DNA of 64,000 nucleotides from positions 34,015 to 98,014 of the forward strand of contig JBDNJM010000048.1 in assembly GCA_041687755.1 (NCBI GenBank), read 5' to 3'. The stretch is from JBDNJM01 sp041687755. GTDB lineage: Bacteria > Planctomycetota > UBA1135 > GCA-002686595. Positions 37,612 through 45,669 of the stretch are shown piece by piece (the stretch's first letter is position 1; each line of letters begins with the position of its first letter). The position numbers were made by a program, and so were the translations under genes. The notes under the pieces were generated by a model, which did no database searches, was not told the origin of the DNA, and worked only from the letters and a program-made list of their open reading frames with translations.

Positions 37612-38406
37612 TTAGGGACGCGGCTGGGAGTCTGGCGATTCGGAACCCAAGACGCTGGCCACGACCAACACGAGATCCAGTTGCCCGTCGTCGGGGTTCT
37701 CGCGGAGGGAGCTGAGCTCGAACGACTCGACCAAGGCCTGCTCACCTTTCATGCGCGGCTCGGACTGCAGCCGGCGCAGTGTCTCGAGCAGGCTCAGGTT
37801 GTTGCCCACCAGCCGCGCATCGATGCGGGTGCGCTCGATGCGCCCCGTCCCGCGGCCTCGCAGGCCCGGATCGAGCCGGATACGCAGGCGCTTGATCTCG
37901 TCCATGCGCTCGTCGATCGCGATGCGCACGAGGTGCTCGATTTGGTCCAGCGCCAGCAGGTGCCGGGCCAGCTCGTCCTCGCGGGTCGGCGACTGCTCCG
38001 GCAGGCCCAAGGTCTCGTCGAGCGCCACGTTCGCACGGCCCGCGGCCGGCCGCAGCTCCTCTCGCAGGCGCGCCGCCGCGCCCAGGAAGATCGCGGGCGT
38101 GACCCGGCCGTCCTCCGCGGTGAAGTCCGGCCGCGCCTGGAAATCCACCAGCGGGCGCAGCCGCTCCAGCGCCTCCCGCAGCGCGTCGTTGTCGCGCTCG
38201 ATGTTGTCGATCGTATCCGTCGAGAAGCCCTCGCGCGCGAGTCGCCGCAGGGCTCCTTCGGCGGAGGCAACCTTGGAATTCGCCTGGCGCAGGTCGGCGC
38301 CGACCGTGCGCGCGATGACCGCGCGACCGATGAGGAAGGCGAGCAAGCCGGCCCCGACGCCCAGCACGAAGCTGCGGTTTTCCTGCCAGTAGGCTTCGAT
38401 ATCCAT
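37612..38406 (-). CDS. PilO/GspM-like inner-membrane protein
   Basis: This 264-residue bitopic protein has one membrane helix (about 12-33, SFVLGVGAGLLAFLIGRAVI), a coiled-coil stretch (LRQANSKVASAEGALRRLA, DNIERDNDALREALERL) and a C-terminal alpha/beta region. This is the PilO/GspM architecture. It lies directly downstream of the PilM-PilN fusion, as pilO does in the pilMNOPQ operon, with a 3-base gap. Sequence identity to PilO is not obvious by eye, so the call leans on topology and position. Confidence 0.72.
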   Translation of the reverse strand: MDIEAYWQENRSFVLGVGAGLLAFLIGRAVIARTVGADLRQANSKVASAEGALRRLAREGFSTDTIDNIERDNDALREALERLRPLVDFQARPDFTAEDGRVTPAIFLGAAARLREELRPAAGRANVALDETLGLPEQSPTREDELARHLLALDQIEHLVRIAIDERMDEIKRLRIRLDPGLRGRGTGRIERTRIDARLVGNNLSLLETLRRLQSEPRMKGEQALVESFELSSLRENPDDGQLDLVLVVASVLGSESPDSQPRP

Positions 38407-38409
38407 GGC

Positions 38410-40074
38410 TCAGCGCGCCTCCTCGATGCTCGTCTCGTCCGCGCCTTCTGCGGCGCTTGCGGACAGGGGATCTGCGCCGGGCACGACGCTCAGCGAGAAG
38501 GTGTCCTGGCGGGACCCCATGCTCTCGACGATGCGCAACCCCGGCAGCGACTCGCGCAGCTTCGCAACGAAGGTCTCGAACGCGATGGAGTTGTCCGAAA
38601 TGCCCTCGCGCACGCGGCCCTCGATGCGCAGGGCCGGCCCCTCGTTGCCCGGGCCGAAGCCGAGCTGCTCATCCTTGGAGAACTCGCTCGAGATCGAATC
38701 GAGCCAAAAATTCGTCGGCAGCGCGCCGTCGATCGCCTGCAGGGTGCGCACCGCCTGATCGCCTGAAGTCAGCAGCAGCTGCAGCTCAAGCGCCTCCGCA
38801 CTCAAGCTCTCGTTCTCCGCCAGCAGCTCGCGCGCCGAGGCGCTGGCCTCTTCCTCGCGCCGAACCTGGGTCCCGAGCTTCGCAGCCTGCTCTTGGGTGA
38901 CCTCGAGCGCGGCGGATCGCCGCTGGTAGTCCCAGCCCAAGAACAGCAACCCGAGGGCCGCCGCCGCAATCAGCAGCAGCGTGCCGCCGAAGAACTCGCG
39001 CCGCTTGGCCACGGCCTCCGGCAGGATCTCGATGCCGTACGCGTCGGGGTCGCTGCCGGCCGTCGCGAGGCCCAGCGCCGTCACGGCCTCCAGCGCGTGC
39101 ACCTCGAGCTCCGCGGCCGCTTCGGCCCCGAGCTTCGACGTGTCCACGACCTGGAACGCGTCGAACGGCGCGACCGGCACGCCAAGCGCCGCTTCGAGGT
39201 ACTTGTCGAGGCCCTTCAGGCGCGCGCCGCCGCCGCATAAGAACACGCGATCGAGCTTCAGGTTCGACAGCTTCACCTGCGCCTTGGCGAACATCACCGT
39301 GGACTGCAGCAGCGACAGGAGCTGGCCGGCCGGCGCGCTCGCCGCGCGACTCGCGCGCTCCGAGTTGCCGTCGGGGAAGGTCGCCCCAGGCGTCAGGTCC
39401 ACGCTGCCGCGCTTGATGCGTTCCGCCTGGGACAGCTCGACGCCGAAGCGCTCCGCAATCGCCGTGTCGAACAGCCCGCCGCCGCCCGAGAGGTTGCGCG
39501 CAAACAACAGGTCCGCGCCGCGCACCAAGACGGCGTCCACGTTCTCGTGCCCGATGCTCGCGATCAGCACGGTGTCGTCGAGCACCACGCCAAAACGCAG
39601 CCAGGCGTTGTACAGGCCGATCGCGTTGGGCGAGTACCAGCCCAGGGTGCCCTTCACGTCGGCCAAGCCGGCGCCGTGCACATCGAGCAGCGTCTCGCGC
39701 GCGACGCTCAACAGCACGACATCCTCGGACTCCAGCTCCGGCAGCTCCGGCAGCACGTTGAAGTCCGCGGCCACGTCCGTGTCCGAGCTGTCGCCGAGGC
39801 TCTCTACCTCGAACCGCATCAGCTTGCGCAACTGCCAGTCCGCCAGGCGCGGAACCCGGCTGTAGCGCAGGTTGACCTCCTTGCCCGTGACGCCCACGAT
39901 CGCGCGCGTCGGCGCGAAGTCCGGGTCGCACTGGGACCAGGCTTCCTCCAGATTGTCCGCCTCGATGGGCCGGTAGGCGAAGTCGGTCACCGTAAACGTG
40001 TTGCCCTGCACTCGCCCGCAGATGAACACGCCGGAGCGCAGCCCGACGTCGACGCCTGTCGCTTTACTTGCCAT
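38410..40074 (-). CDS. PilM-PilN fusion, type IV pilus/T2SS inner-membrane platform
   Basis: This 554-residue protein combines two normally separate subunits. Residues about 1-350 form an actin-like ATPase fold (GVDVGLRSGVFICGRV, VLIASIGHENVDAVLVR, RVFLCGGGARLKGLDKYLE) as in PilM or the cytoplasmic part of GspL. A membrane helix follows (about 355-376, TLLLIAAAALGLLFLGW), then a coiled coil and a ferredoxin-like periplasmic domain (RTLQAIDGALPTNFWLDS) as in PilN. In GspL the same order occurs naturally in one chain, so it may equally be called GspL-like. The ATG at 40074 shares a base with the upstream stop (TGATG). Confidence 0.82.
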   Translation of the reverse strand: MASKATGVDVGLRSGVFICGRVQGNTFTVTDFAYRPIEADNLEEAWSQCDPDFAPTRAIVGVTGKEVNLRYSRVPRLADWQLRKLMRFEVESLGDSSDTDVAADFNVLPELPELESEDVVLLSVARETLLDVHGAGLADVKGTLGWYSPNAIGLYNAWLRFGVVLDDTVLIASIGHENVDAVLVRGADLLFARNLSGGGGLFDTAIAERFGVELSQAERIKRGSVDLTPGATFPDGNSERASRAASAPAGQLLSLLQSTVMFAKAQVKLSNLKLDRVFLCGGGARLKGLDKYLEAALGVPVAPFDAFQVVDTSKLGAEAAAELEVHALEAVTALGLATAGSDPDAYGIEILPEAVAKRREFFGGTLLLIAAAALGLLFLGWDYQRRSAALEVTQEQAAKLGTQVRREEEASASARELLAENESLSAEALELQLLLTSGDQAVRTLQAIDGALPTNFWLDSISSEFSKDEQLGFGPGNEGPALRIEGRVREGISDNSIAFETFVAKLRESLPGLRIVESMGSRQDTFSLSVVPGADPLSASAAEGADETSIEEAR

Positions 40075-42392
40075 CAGCGCTGGCCCCCGCGGGCTCCCGC
40101 TTCTTGAACGATGCCGCCCGCCCCGCTCTCGCGCAGCAGGCCGTAAACGGCTTCCAGTCGGGCCTCTCGAACCGCAGCGTCGCGGCCGCCGAGCCCTTCG
40201 ATCCTCGCCTGGGCCTCCGCGATCAGCGCGCGGACTTCGGCCGCGACCGGCCCGTCCTCGGTGCCCGGCTCGCTCGCCATGAAGCGCGTCTCGATCGCGT
40301 GCGCCTGCTCGATGACCTCGGCGTACATCGAGGGGAGCTTGAAGAAGCTCGCGCGCTCGAGCGCCTCGCGCGTCGCGCGCAGGTCGGTCTCCGCCAGGTT
40401 GCGCAGGTTGCCGATGGCGGCGTTCGCGCGCGCCACGAGGGCGGGCTCGTAGGGCACCGTGTCGAGCAGCTGGGACCACACAGCGATCACGTCGCCGAGG
40501 CGCTCTTCCTGCTCGGCGCGCTCGGCCGCCGCGGAGAGGATCGTCGCCTGCTGGCGAGCCTCGTCAAAGGCCAGCCGCGCCTGGGCCCGCACAACGCCCT
40601 GGACGCTCACGCGCACCAGTCCTCCGTCCGGCTCCGCGGTCAGTGCAACGGGCGGATCGAAGCGCAGGGCGATCAGGTCGAGCCCACCGCCGAGGATCAG
40701 CTCCTCCACGTCCTCCAGCCGGAACCGTGCGGGCAGTTCGCGATGCTCGCCGCCGGCGATCGCAGCGATCCGCGCCTGGGGGCCTAAGAGAAGGTCGTAC
40801 AGCTCCAGCTGCATCGCGCGCCCCTGGACGGTCAGCTCGAGACGCCCACCGGTATCGAGCACGTCGGCCGGAGCCGCCCGCTCGACCGTCAAACGCCCGG
40901 CCGGCCCCAGGGCAAAGTCCTCACCGCTGCGCAGGCTCATCAGCGGGCGCTCGCCGCGCACCAACAGGGCCTGGCCCGCTGCGCCGGGCATCGAGACGAG
41001 CTCGAAGTCGCCGACGCGCGCCGAGGCTAGGGGCTCGCCCGCGTCGAGGGCCAGCCCGACATCGTCAAAGCTCACGCGGCCCAGGCTTTCGCGAAGCTCC
41101 GCTCCCCCGCCGCCGGTCGTCCGCCCCGCGGCATCGCCGCCGAGCAGCACCACGCTCGCGCGGTCGAACCCGCTGGGCACGCGCGCACCCGCGGTCAGCT
41201 CCAGCTCGTCGACGTCGCCCGCGAGGCGTTCGGACCAGAAGGTCATCGCGAGCGACTCGTCCGCGCTGGACTCCAGCCGCAGGCCCAGCCGCAGCGCGGA
41301 GGGCCCGGTGCTCGACACTTGGGCGCTCGCGCCGAGTTCCGCGCCGGGAGCGACTGCAACCGGCTCGGAGCACAGCTCGCCCCACTGCCCGGCCGCCGGC
41401 TCAAGGCCGATGCCCAACTTGCCGCTGGAGGCGTGCACGCGGGCCGTGGCAAAGCGCACGGGGGAGAGCTCTGGCGTGCTCCATCCGGGCGCCTCGCTCG
41501 ATTCGAAGCTCGCCGCCGACGCGGCCAGCCGGTTGCCCGGGCGCTGGAGCGGCGCCGCGTCGCGAGCGCTCTCGCGCGCGCCCTCGCCGTCCTCGCCCGC
41601 ACCGGTCAGGAAGTAACCCCCGGCGCCAGCCGCAATCACCACGAGGCCGATCAGCCCGAGAAAGGGCCCCCGACTCTTCTTCCGCGCGCGGTCCAGGATC
41701 GCCGCATCCACCTCCGACATGCCGTCGCCGAGCTCCGTGTCGGAGAGGGCTGCGGGAGCCGGGGTCCTTTTCGCCGAGGACGCGGACTTGCGCGGGCGCA
41801 GCGCCTCAACCTGGTTCAGCGCCGGCTCCTCGAACTCTTCGGCGAGCGAGCGCGCGGGAAGGTCAACCGGGGCGCCCGGCATCGCCGCCGGGGCCTGCAC
41901 TGGCACGTCCAGCAGCGTGTCCACATCTTCGAGCGAGAGCTCGTCCACATCTTCGAGCGAGAGCTCGTCCACGTCTTCGAGCGAGAGCTCGTCCACGTCC
42001 AAACCGGCCGGCTCTGCAGGGACGGCGGCCGGGGCCGATTGGGCCCGCTGGGCCGGGGCGTCGGAGCCCGCGGCCGGCGCGCGAGCGCCGGCTTCCCCGC
42101 CCGCGACGACGAGCACCTCAATCTTGCCGAAGCTGATGCGGCAGCCCGGCTCTAGCTCCGCGCGATCGACGCGTTTGCCGTCCACCTGAGTGCCGTTCGT
42201 GCTGCCGAGATCCTCGACCCAGGCGCGCTCGCCCTCGGGGCGCACCAGCGCGTGGCGGCCGGACACGGACGCGTCCTCCAGCACCAGGTCGTTGCCCTCG
42301 CGCCGGCCGATCAGCAGGCCCGCGCGGGGAATCTCCACCGTGCGACCCTGCTCCTCGCCGGACAGCAGCCGCAGGGACAAAGATCGAGTCAT
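40074..42392 (-). CDS. FHA-domain membrane protein with CBM-like periplasmic domain
   Basis: This 772-residue protein heads the operon. Residues about 1-95 are an FHA domain (GLLIGRREGNDLVLED, VSGRHALVRP, VEDLGSTNGTQVDGKRV), which binds phosphothreonine. An acidic linker with an exact VDELSLED repeat (about 130-156) leads to a membrane helix (about 241-261), then a beta-rich region resembling a carbohydrate-binding jelly roll (GKLGIGLEPAAGQWGELC, SALRLGLRLES), and a helical C-terminus. Phospho-dependent control of the pseudopilus platform from the cytoplasm is an inference. An alternative start 12 codons upstream (42428) is possible. Confidence 0.75.
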   Translation of the reverse strand: MTRSLSLRLLSGEEQGRTVEIPRAGLLIGRREGNDLVLEDASVSGRHALVRPEGERAWVEDLGSTNGTQVDGKRVDRAELEPGCRISFGKIEVLVVAGGEAGARAPAAGSDAPAQRAQSAPAAVPAEPAGLDVDELSLEDVDELSLEDVDELSLEDVDTLLDVPVQAPAAMPGAPVDLPARSLAEEFEEPALNQVEALRPRKSASSAKRTPAPAALSDTELGDGMSEVDAAILDRARKKSRGPFLGLIGLVVIAAGAGGYFLTGAGEDGEGARESARDAAPLQRPGNRLAASAASFESSEAPGWSTPELSPVRFATARVHASSGKLGIGLEPAAGQWGELCSEPVAVAPGAELGASAQVSSTGPSALRLGLRLESSADESLAMTFWSERLAGDVDELELTAGARVPSGFDRASVVLLGGDAAGRTTGGGGAELRESLGRVSFDDVGLALDAGEPLASARVGDFELVSMPGAAGQALLVRGERPLMSLRSGEDFALGPAGRLTVERAAPADVLDTGGRLELTVQGRAMQLELYDLLLGPQARIAAIAGGEHRELPARFRLEDVEELILGGGLDLIALRFDPPVALTAEPDGGLVRVSVQGVVRAQARLAFDEARQQATILSAAAERAEQEERLGDVIAVWSQLLDTVPYEPALVARANAAIGNLRNLAETDLRATREALERASFFKLPSMYAEVIEQAHAIETRFMASEPGTEDGPVAAEVRALIAEAQARIEGLGGRDAAVREARLEAVYGLLRESGAGGIVQEAGARGGQR
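41921..41992. repeat. 24-bp tandem repeat in the FHA-protein linker, three units
   Basis: Three adjacent 24-bp units (41921, 41945, 41969) differ by a single base and encode the eight-residue VDELSLED linker repeat. The period is in frame, so copy number could vary without breaking the gene. Confidence 0.9.
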
Positions 42393-42892
42393 GGAGTCGT
42401 GATGAGAGGGCAGCTGAGCGACCCGCATCGGGGTCGGAGTCGCGGTCGAAGTCGGGTGGGTGAGCAGCGCGTGCGCGGGCCGGTGTGCCGCCCTCCGGGG
42501 AACGAGGCGCACAGGGAGTCGGCTGCAGGAGGCGACCCCCCGCACACTGCGTCGAGGGGCTACCCACCCTGAGCGGCCGGACCTACGCGCGCCGTTCAAG
42601 AGGCGCGTCGATCGGGCGGCGGAGGGCGCGGGACCGCGCGCGGCCCCGACCCTCGTTGCGGCTGCACGAGCGGGGCGGGAGCCTACCACGGAACGGGGCC
42701 CGTTCACGGCCTGGGCGCAGGCCGCGTCCGGCGTCCGCAACTTCCCGACTAGACGGCTCTGGCGACCCTCTGCGGGGACGCCTCCGGCCCTAGTTTCTGC
42801 GTCCCTCCCGAGGGTCGCGCCGCGGGGCCTTAAGAGCCCTCGGCCAGGACGGGCGTCGAGCTTCGAGCACGGCGGACTTAGGATGCCCGACC
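42393..42892. promoter_or_regulatory. 500-bp divergent promoter region
   Basis: This gap separates the start of the 20.7-kb minus-strand operon from rsmE on the plus strand, so promoters for both are expected here. I see no coding sequence, no strong inverted repeat and no convincing sigma-70 boxes. Composition is GC-rich throughout. Confidence 0.4.
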
Positions 42893-43693
42893 ATGGACGG
42901 ACGATCGCGCAAGCCCCGCTCGCCCCGCCGCTTCCTCGTGGCCGGCCCGAGTGCAGCGAGCCAGCCCGGAGATCCGGTCGAGCTCGCCCCCGGAGAAGCC
43001 CAGCACGCCCTGCGCGTGCTGCGGATGGGGCCCGGGGATCGCGCCCTCGGTCTGGACGGCGCAGGTGGCCGCTACCCGCTCGAAGTCCGGGCGGTCACCG
43101 GCCGGAACCTGGAGGTCGCCCTGTGGGCGCCGCGCACCCAGGAACCTGCCCCGGGGGCCCCTGGAGCCCGCCTACCGCGCATCGAGCTCGGCATCGCCTG
43201 GCCGAAGAAGCCCCGGGCGGAGGCGCTCGTGGACCGCCTGGTGCAGCTCGGCGCCGCCCGTATCGCCCCCCTGACCGGCGCCCGGTCGGCACCCGGCGCC
43301 GGCGTGGGCGGTCGCGCGCGCCTGGAACGGGTGGCGGCGGAAGCGCTCAAGCAGAGCGCCGGCAGCTGGCTTCCGGAGCTCCCCGACCTCGTCACGCTCG
43401 AGGCGGAGCTGGAACGCGAGCTGGACGGCCCGACCTACCTCCTGGACCCCGACGCTCCGACGTCCGCCGCCGCCGCCCTGCTCGAGACCCCCACCGCCGC
43501 CCTCGTGCGCTTCCTAATCGGCCCCGAGGGCGGTTTCGAGCCCGAGGAGCGCGATCGAGCCCTCGCCGCCGGCGCCCGCCCTGTGTGGATCGCCCCGCGC
43601 ATCCTGCGCATCGAGACGGCCGCCGAAGCCGCCTGCGCACTCAGCGGGGCCCTGCTCGGACAGCCGCCCGAGCGCCGCGCCGACGACGCCTGA
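42893..43693 (+). CDS. rsmE: 16S rRNA (uracil-1498-N3)-methyltransferase RsmE
   Basis: RsmE methylates U1498 in the 30S decoding region. This 266-residue protein has an N-terminal PUA-like part (PRRFLVAG ... EAQHALRVLRMGPGD) and a SPOUT/trefoil-knot domain with ELGIAWPKKPRAEALVDRLVQLG, EALKQSAGSWLPEL, and the SAM-binding knot IGPEGGFEPEERD followed by ILRIETAAEAA. All are family signatures and the length is normal. Confidence 0.93.
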   Translation: MDGRSRKPRSPRRFLVAGPSAASQPGDPVELAPGEAQHALRVLRMGPGDRALGLDGAGGRYPLEVRAVTGRNLEVALWAPRTQEPAPGAPGARLPRIELGIAWPKKPRAEALVDRLVQLGAARIAPLTGARSAPGAGVGGRARLERVAAEALKQSAGSWLPELPDLVTLEAELERELDGPTYLLDPDAPTSAAAALLETPTAALVRFLIGPEGGFEPEERDRALAAGARPVWIAPRILRIETAAEAACALSGALLGQPPERRADDA

Positions 43694-44020
43694 AGCGCGA
43701 TGCGCCCGAGCCGAGGGCACCTCCGCTCCGTTCTGGGCCCCGTGCTTGTGCCCCGTGCTTGTGCCTTCGTGACCCCTGCCTGGGTGCCCTCTACGCCCGA
43801 ATCGAGGCTCTATAAAGGGAGGAGCCGGCACCCCCCCGGATGCCGGCCCCTTTCACGTCCCAAACCTACAACAGGAGGAGAGAGTGGTGCGGCGCAAGCG
43901 CCGTGGAGACTTCTCTTCCTGACGGACTGAGCCGGGAGGACGGCGCCTCCGAACGCAGCTCGCCGTCAACGGGTTCCACGAACCGGATAATTCGCAGGCA
44001 ATCCACGAAATGCAAAGCAC
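43694..44020. other. Intergenic region, 327 bp, with hairpin and an isolated strong Shine-Dalgarno
   Basis: A hairpin at 43824-43847 followed by CCCCTTT may terminate rsmE. Downstream, a consensus AGGAGG (43873-43878) precedes two adjacent GTG codons (43884, 43887) opening a 12-codon basic frame ending at 43922. Strong Shine-Dalgarno sequences are rare at the genes of this window. Whether the mini-frame is translated cannot be told from sequence. The rest is unremarkable. Confidence 0.35.
43824..43853 (+). terminator. Candidate terminator of rsmE
   Basis: The stem GCCGGCA/TGCCGGC (43824-43830/43841-43847) with a 10-base loop is followed by CCCCTTT. It lies 130 bases after the rsmE stop. Confidence 0.45.
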
Positions 44021-44773
44021 TTACGTTTTGGAACCTCGGGGCCAAAAAGGCTCCTCCCGCAGCGAGCGGAAGCCATTCAGCCCCAGAACGACGTGATCCA
44101 CTAGGGGGATCCCTAGCAGTTCGCCGGCCGCAAATAGCCTGCGGGTCACCTCCCGGTCCTCCGCGCTGGGCTCGGGGTCCCCGCTGGGGTGGTTGTGGGC
44201 CACCACGATCGCGGCAGCGCCCAGAGCCACGGCCTTCCCGAACACCTCCCGGGGGTGCACGAGCGAGCAGGTCAAGGTCCCCACCGAGACCACCCACGTG
44301 CGCATCAGCCGGTGCCGGCCGTCCAGGAGCAGGCACCAGAAGGTCTCGCGGTCGAGCCCGCGTGCACGCGGCGCGAGCAGCCGATGCACCGCACCCGGCG
44401 TGCCCAGCATCGGACGCGGCCCCATCCGCAGCTCTTCCATCCGGCGCCCCAGTTCGAAGGCCGCCGCGAGGCGCCGGGCGGCTGCCGGACCCAGCGCCAG
44501 GTCGCGGCCCAGCTCAAGGGGCTCCGAGCGCGCGAGCCGCAGCAGGTCGGCCGTGCTCGGCCAAGGCCCCCCCCGGCGCGGCGTCCCTGCGATACGGCTC
44601 AGCAGACTCGCGAGATCGTCCGTTCCGCCCGAGGTCTCGGACTTCTCGCTGAGCGACATCCCTGCTGCTCGATCGGAACCGGCCTCGACCGGAGCGCCGC
44701 GGGCGGGCCCGTAGGTCGCCCCGCCGGAGGCTTGGGAATCAGAGACGCGCGACGTTGTCGGAGGACCTTCCAT
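44021..44773 (-). CDS. radC: RadC-like JAB/MPN domain protein
   Basis: This 250-residue protein has the JAMM metal site: HPREVFGKAV supplies the glutamate and VVAHNHPSGDPEPSAED the two histidines and the aspartate. A helix-hairpin-helix-like helical region precedes it, as in RadC proteins. The name is historical; a DNA-repair role for RadC is disputed, and the biochemical activity of the family is not established. The N-terminal 60 residues are low complexity. The ATG at 44773 was preferred to an in-frame GTG six codons upstream; Met at 44659 is another possibility. Confidence 0.85.
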   Translation of the reverse strand: MEGPPTTSRVSDSQASGGATYGPARGAPVEAGSDRAAGMSLSEKSETSGGTDDLASLLSRIAGTPRRGGPWPSTADLLRLARSEPLELGRDLALGPAAARRLAAAFELGRRMEELRMGPRPMLGTPGAVHRLLAPRARGLDRETFWCLLLDGRHRLMRTWVVSVGTLTCSLVHPREVFGKAVALGAAAIVVAHNHPSGDPEPSAEDREVTRRLFAAGELLGIPLVDHVVLGLNGFRSLREEPFWPRGSKT

Positions 44774-44977
44774 GGCCCCCTTGGACCGCACCGTCGCGAG
44801 GCGGTTTCGGACGGTTCGCCAAATCCCGCCGGCGAGCCGCCCCGCAACCGACCCGCGCCTCGCACTCCCGCCCCCTCCAAAGCAAGGAATCGCCCTAGGT
44901 CCGCGTAATAGAACGGTTAAAGACGCACCGAAAATTCCGCATAATTAGACGGATACCTCCCGATCAAGGGACGGTCA
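44774..44977. promoter_or_regulatory. Divergent intergenic region with an AT-richer patch
   Basis: The right half (about 44905-44960) is distinctly AT-richer than the surrounding genome and holds the promoter candidate described separately. It lies between the start of the RadC-like gene and two tiny plus-strand ORFs. Confidence 0.45.
44917..44945 (+). promoter_or_regulatory. Candidate sigma-70 promoter
   Basis: TTAAAG (44917-44922) and CATAAT (44940-44945) are separated by 17 bases. The -10 matches the consensus at five of six positions, the -35 at three of six. It would start transcription about 25 bases before the 30-codon ORF at 44978. Confidence 0.45.
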
Positions 44978-45070
44978 ATGGAAACAAGAGGGCAGATTGG
45001 ACAGGCTGCTCCAGTCGTCGCCGATCTCCTTTGCGGAATGAGCCGCCAGGAGACCGCGTCGAGTCTTTAA
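44978..45070 (+). CDS. Possible 30-residue peptide
   Basis: An ATG-to-TAA frame encodes METRGQIGQAAPVV... ending ETASSL, predicted mostly helical and not hydrophobic enough for a membrane helix. It lies just downstream of the candidate promoter, with a weak GGGACGG upstream that could bind the ribosome. It is followed after 14 bases by a second tiny ORF. I do not recognise it. Support is positional only. Confidence 0.3.
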   Translation: METRGQIGQAAPVVADLLCGMSRQETASSL

Positions 45071-45084
45071 CCCACCCATCGACG

Positions 45085-45207
45085 ATGAACCTGCTGTGGC
45101 TCGCCATCTCGCTCCTCATGGGGCTTTGGCTTGGGCAAACCGCCCTCGTTCTTCTCAGTTATCGAGTCGGCGTTCAGGCCGAGAACGTCTCGAACGACCC
45201 CCGTTGA
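45085..45207 (+). CDS. Possible 40-residue single-span membrane peptide
   Basis: The ATG at 45085 opens a frame with one long hydrophobic segment (MNLLWLAISLLMGLWLGQTA and onward to about residue 25) followed by a polar tail ending SNDPR. This is the profile of small bacterial membrane proteins. There is no clear Shine-Dalgarno sequence, so coupling to the preceding 30-codon frame is plausible. A strong terminator lies 85 bases downstream. No homologue is recognised. Confidence 0.4.
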   Translation: MNLLWLAISLLMGLWLGQTALVLLSYRVGVQAENVSNDPR

Positions 45208-45669
45208 TCGCCTCCCCAGGCCATCCCCAGGGACCGTTCGAACCAGACTTGGCAGCTGGGGGGTTTCGGAAGCGCCTCTCGTAGGCGGCGGAGGCGAACG
45301 CGATCCTGACGCGTTCGCCTTCTTCATGCCCGGACGGCTCTTGTACCGGCTCGGCATCTGGGCAACCGGCTTGGCGGCTGGCTTGCGGAGCCGCGCGAAC
45401 TGAATCGAGTCGGCGTCCGAACCGCGAGCGACGTGTTGCCGCCCGCCGCTCCTCCACGGCCGCTCCTCCGCGGCCGCTTGCCCCTCCGCTCCGCGGGCCC
45501 GGCTCACTGCGCCCCGTGAGCCCCTGAGCCGTCTGCGCGGGCGCTTGCGCATCGCCTTCGCAAGTGCCCCAGGCCCCCCTGCGCGGGTCCGTGGCGCTCC
45601 CGTGCCGCAGGCGCGGCCCCGGCCGCCGGGACTCGGCAGTTCTGGCGCGAAGTCCACTAGCATGCGGCG
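45208..45669. other. Intergenic region, 462 bp, containing a terminator
   Basis: Apart from the hairpin at 45292-45320 I see no feature. A long minus-strand frame crosses this region but is an antisense shadow of the following gene. The promoter of the 783-residue protein gene is expected in the right half. Confidence 0.35.
45292..45326 (+). terminator. Intrinsic terminator after the tiny-ORF unit
   Basis: There is a perfect 11-bp stem (45292-45302 with 45310-45320) and a 7-base loop, followed by a pyrimidine run TCTTC. It lies 85 bases after the 40-codon ORF stop. Confidence 0.7.
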
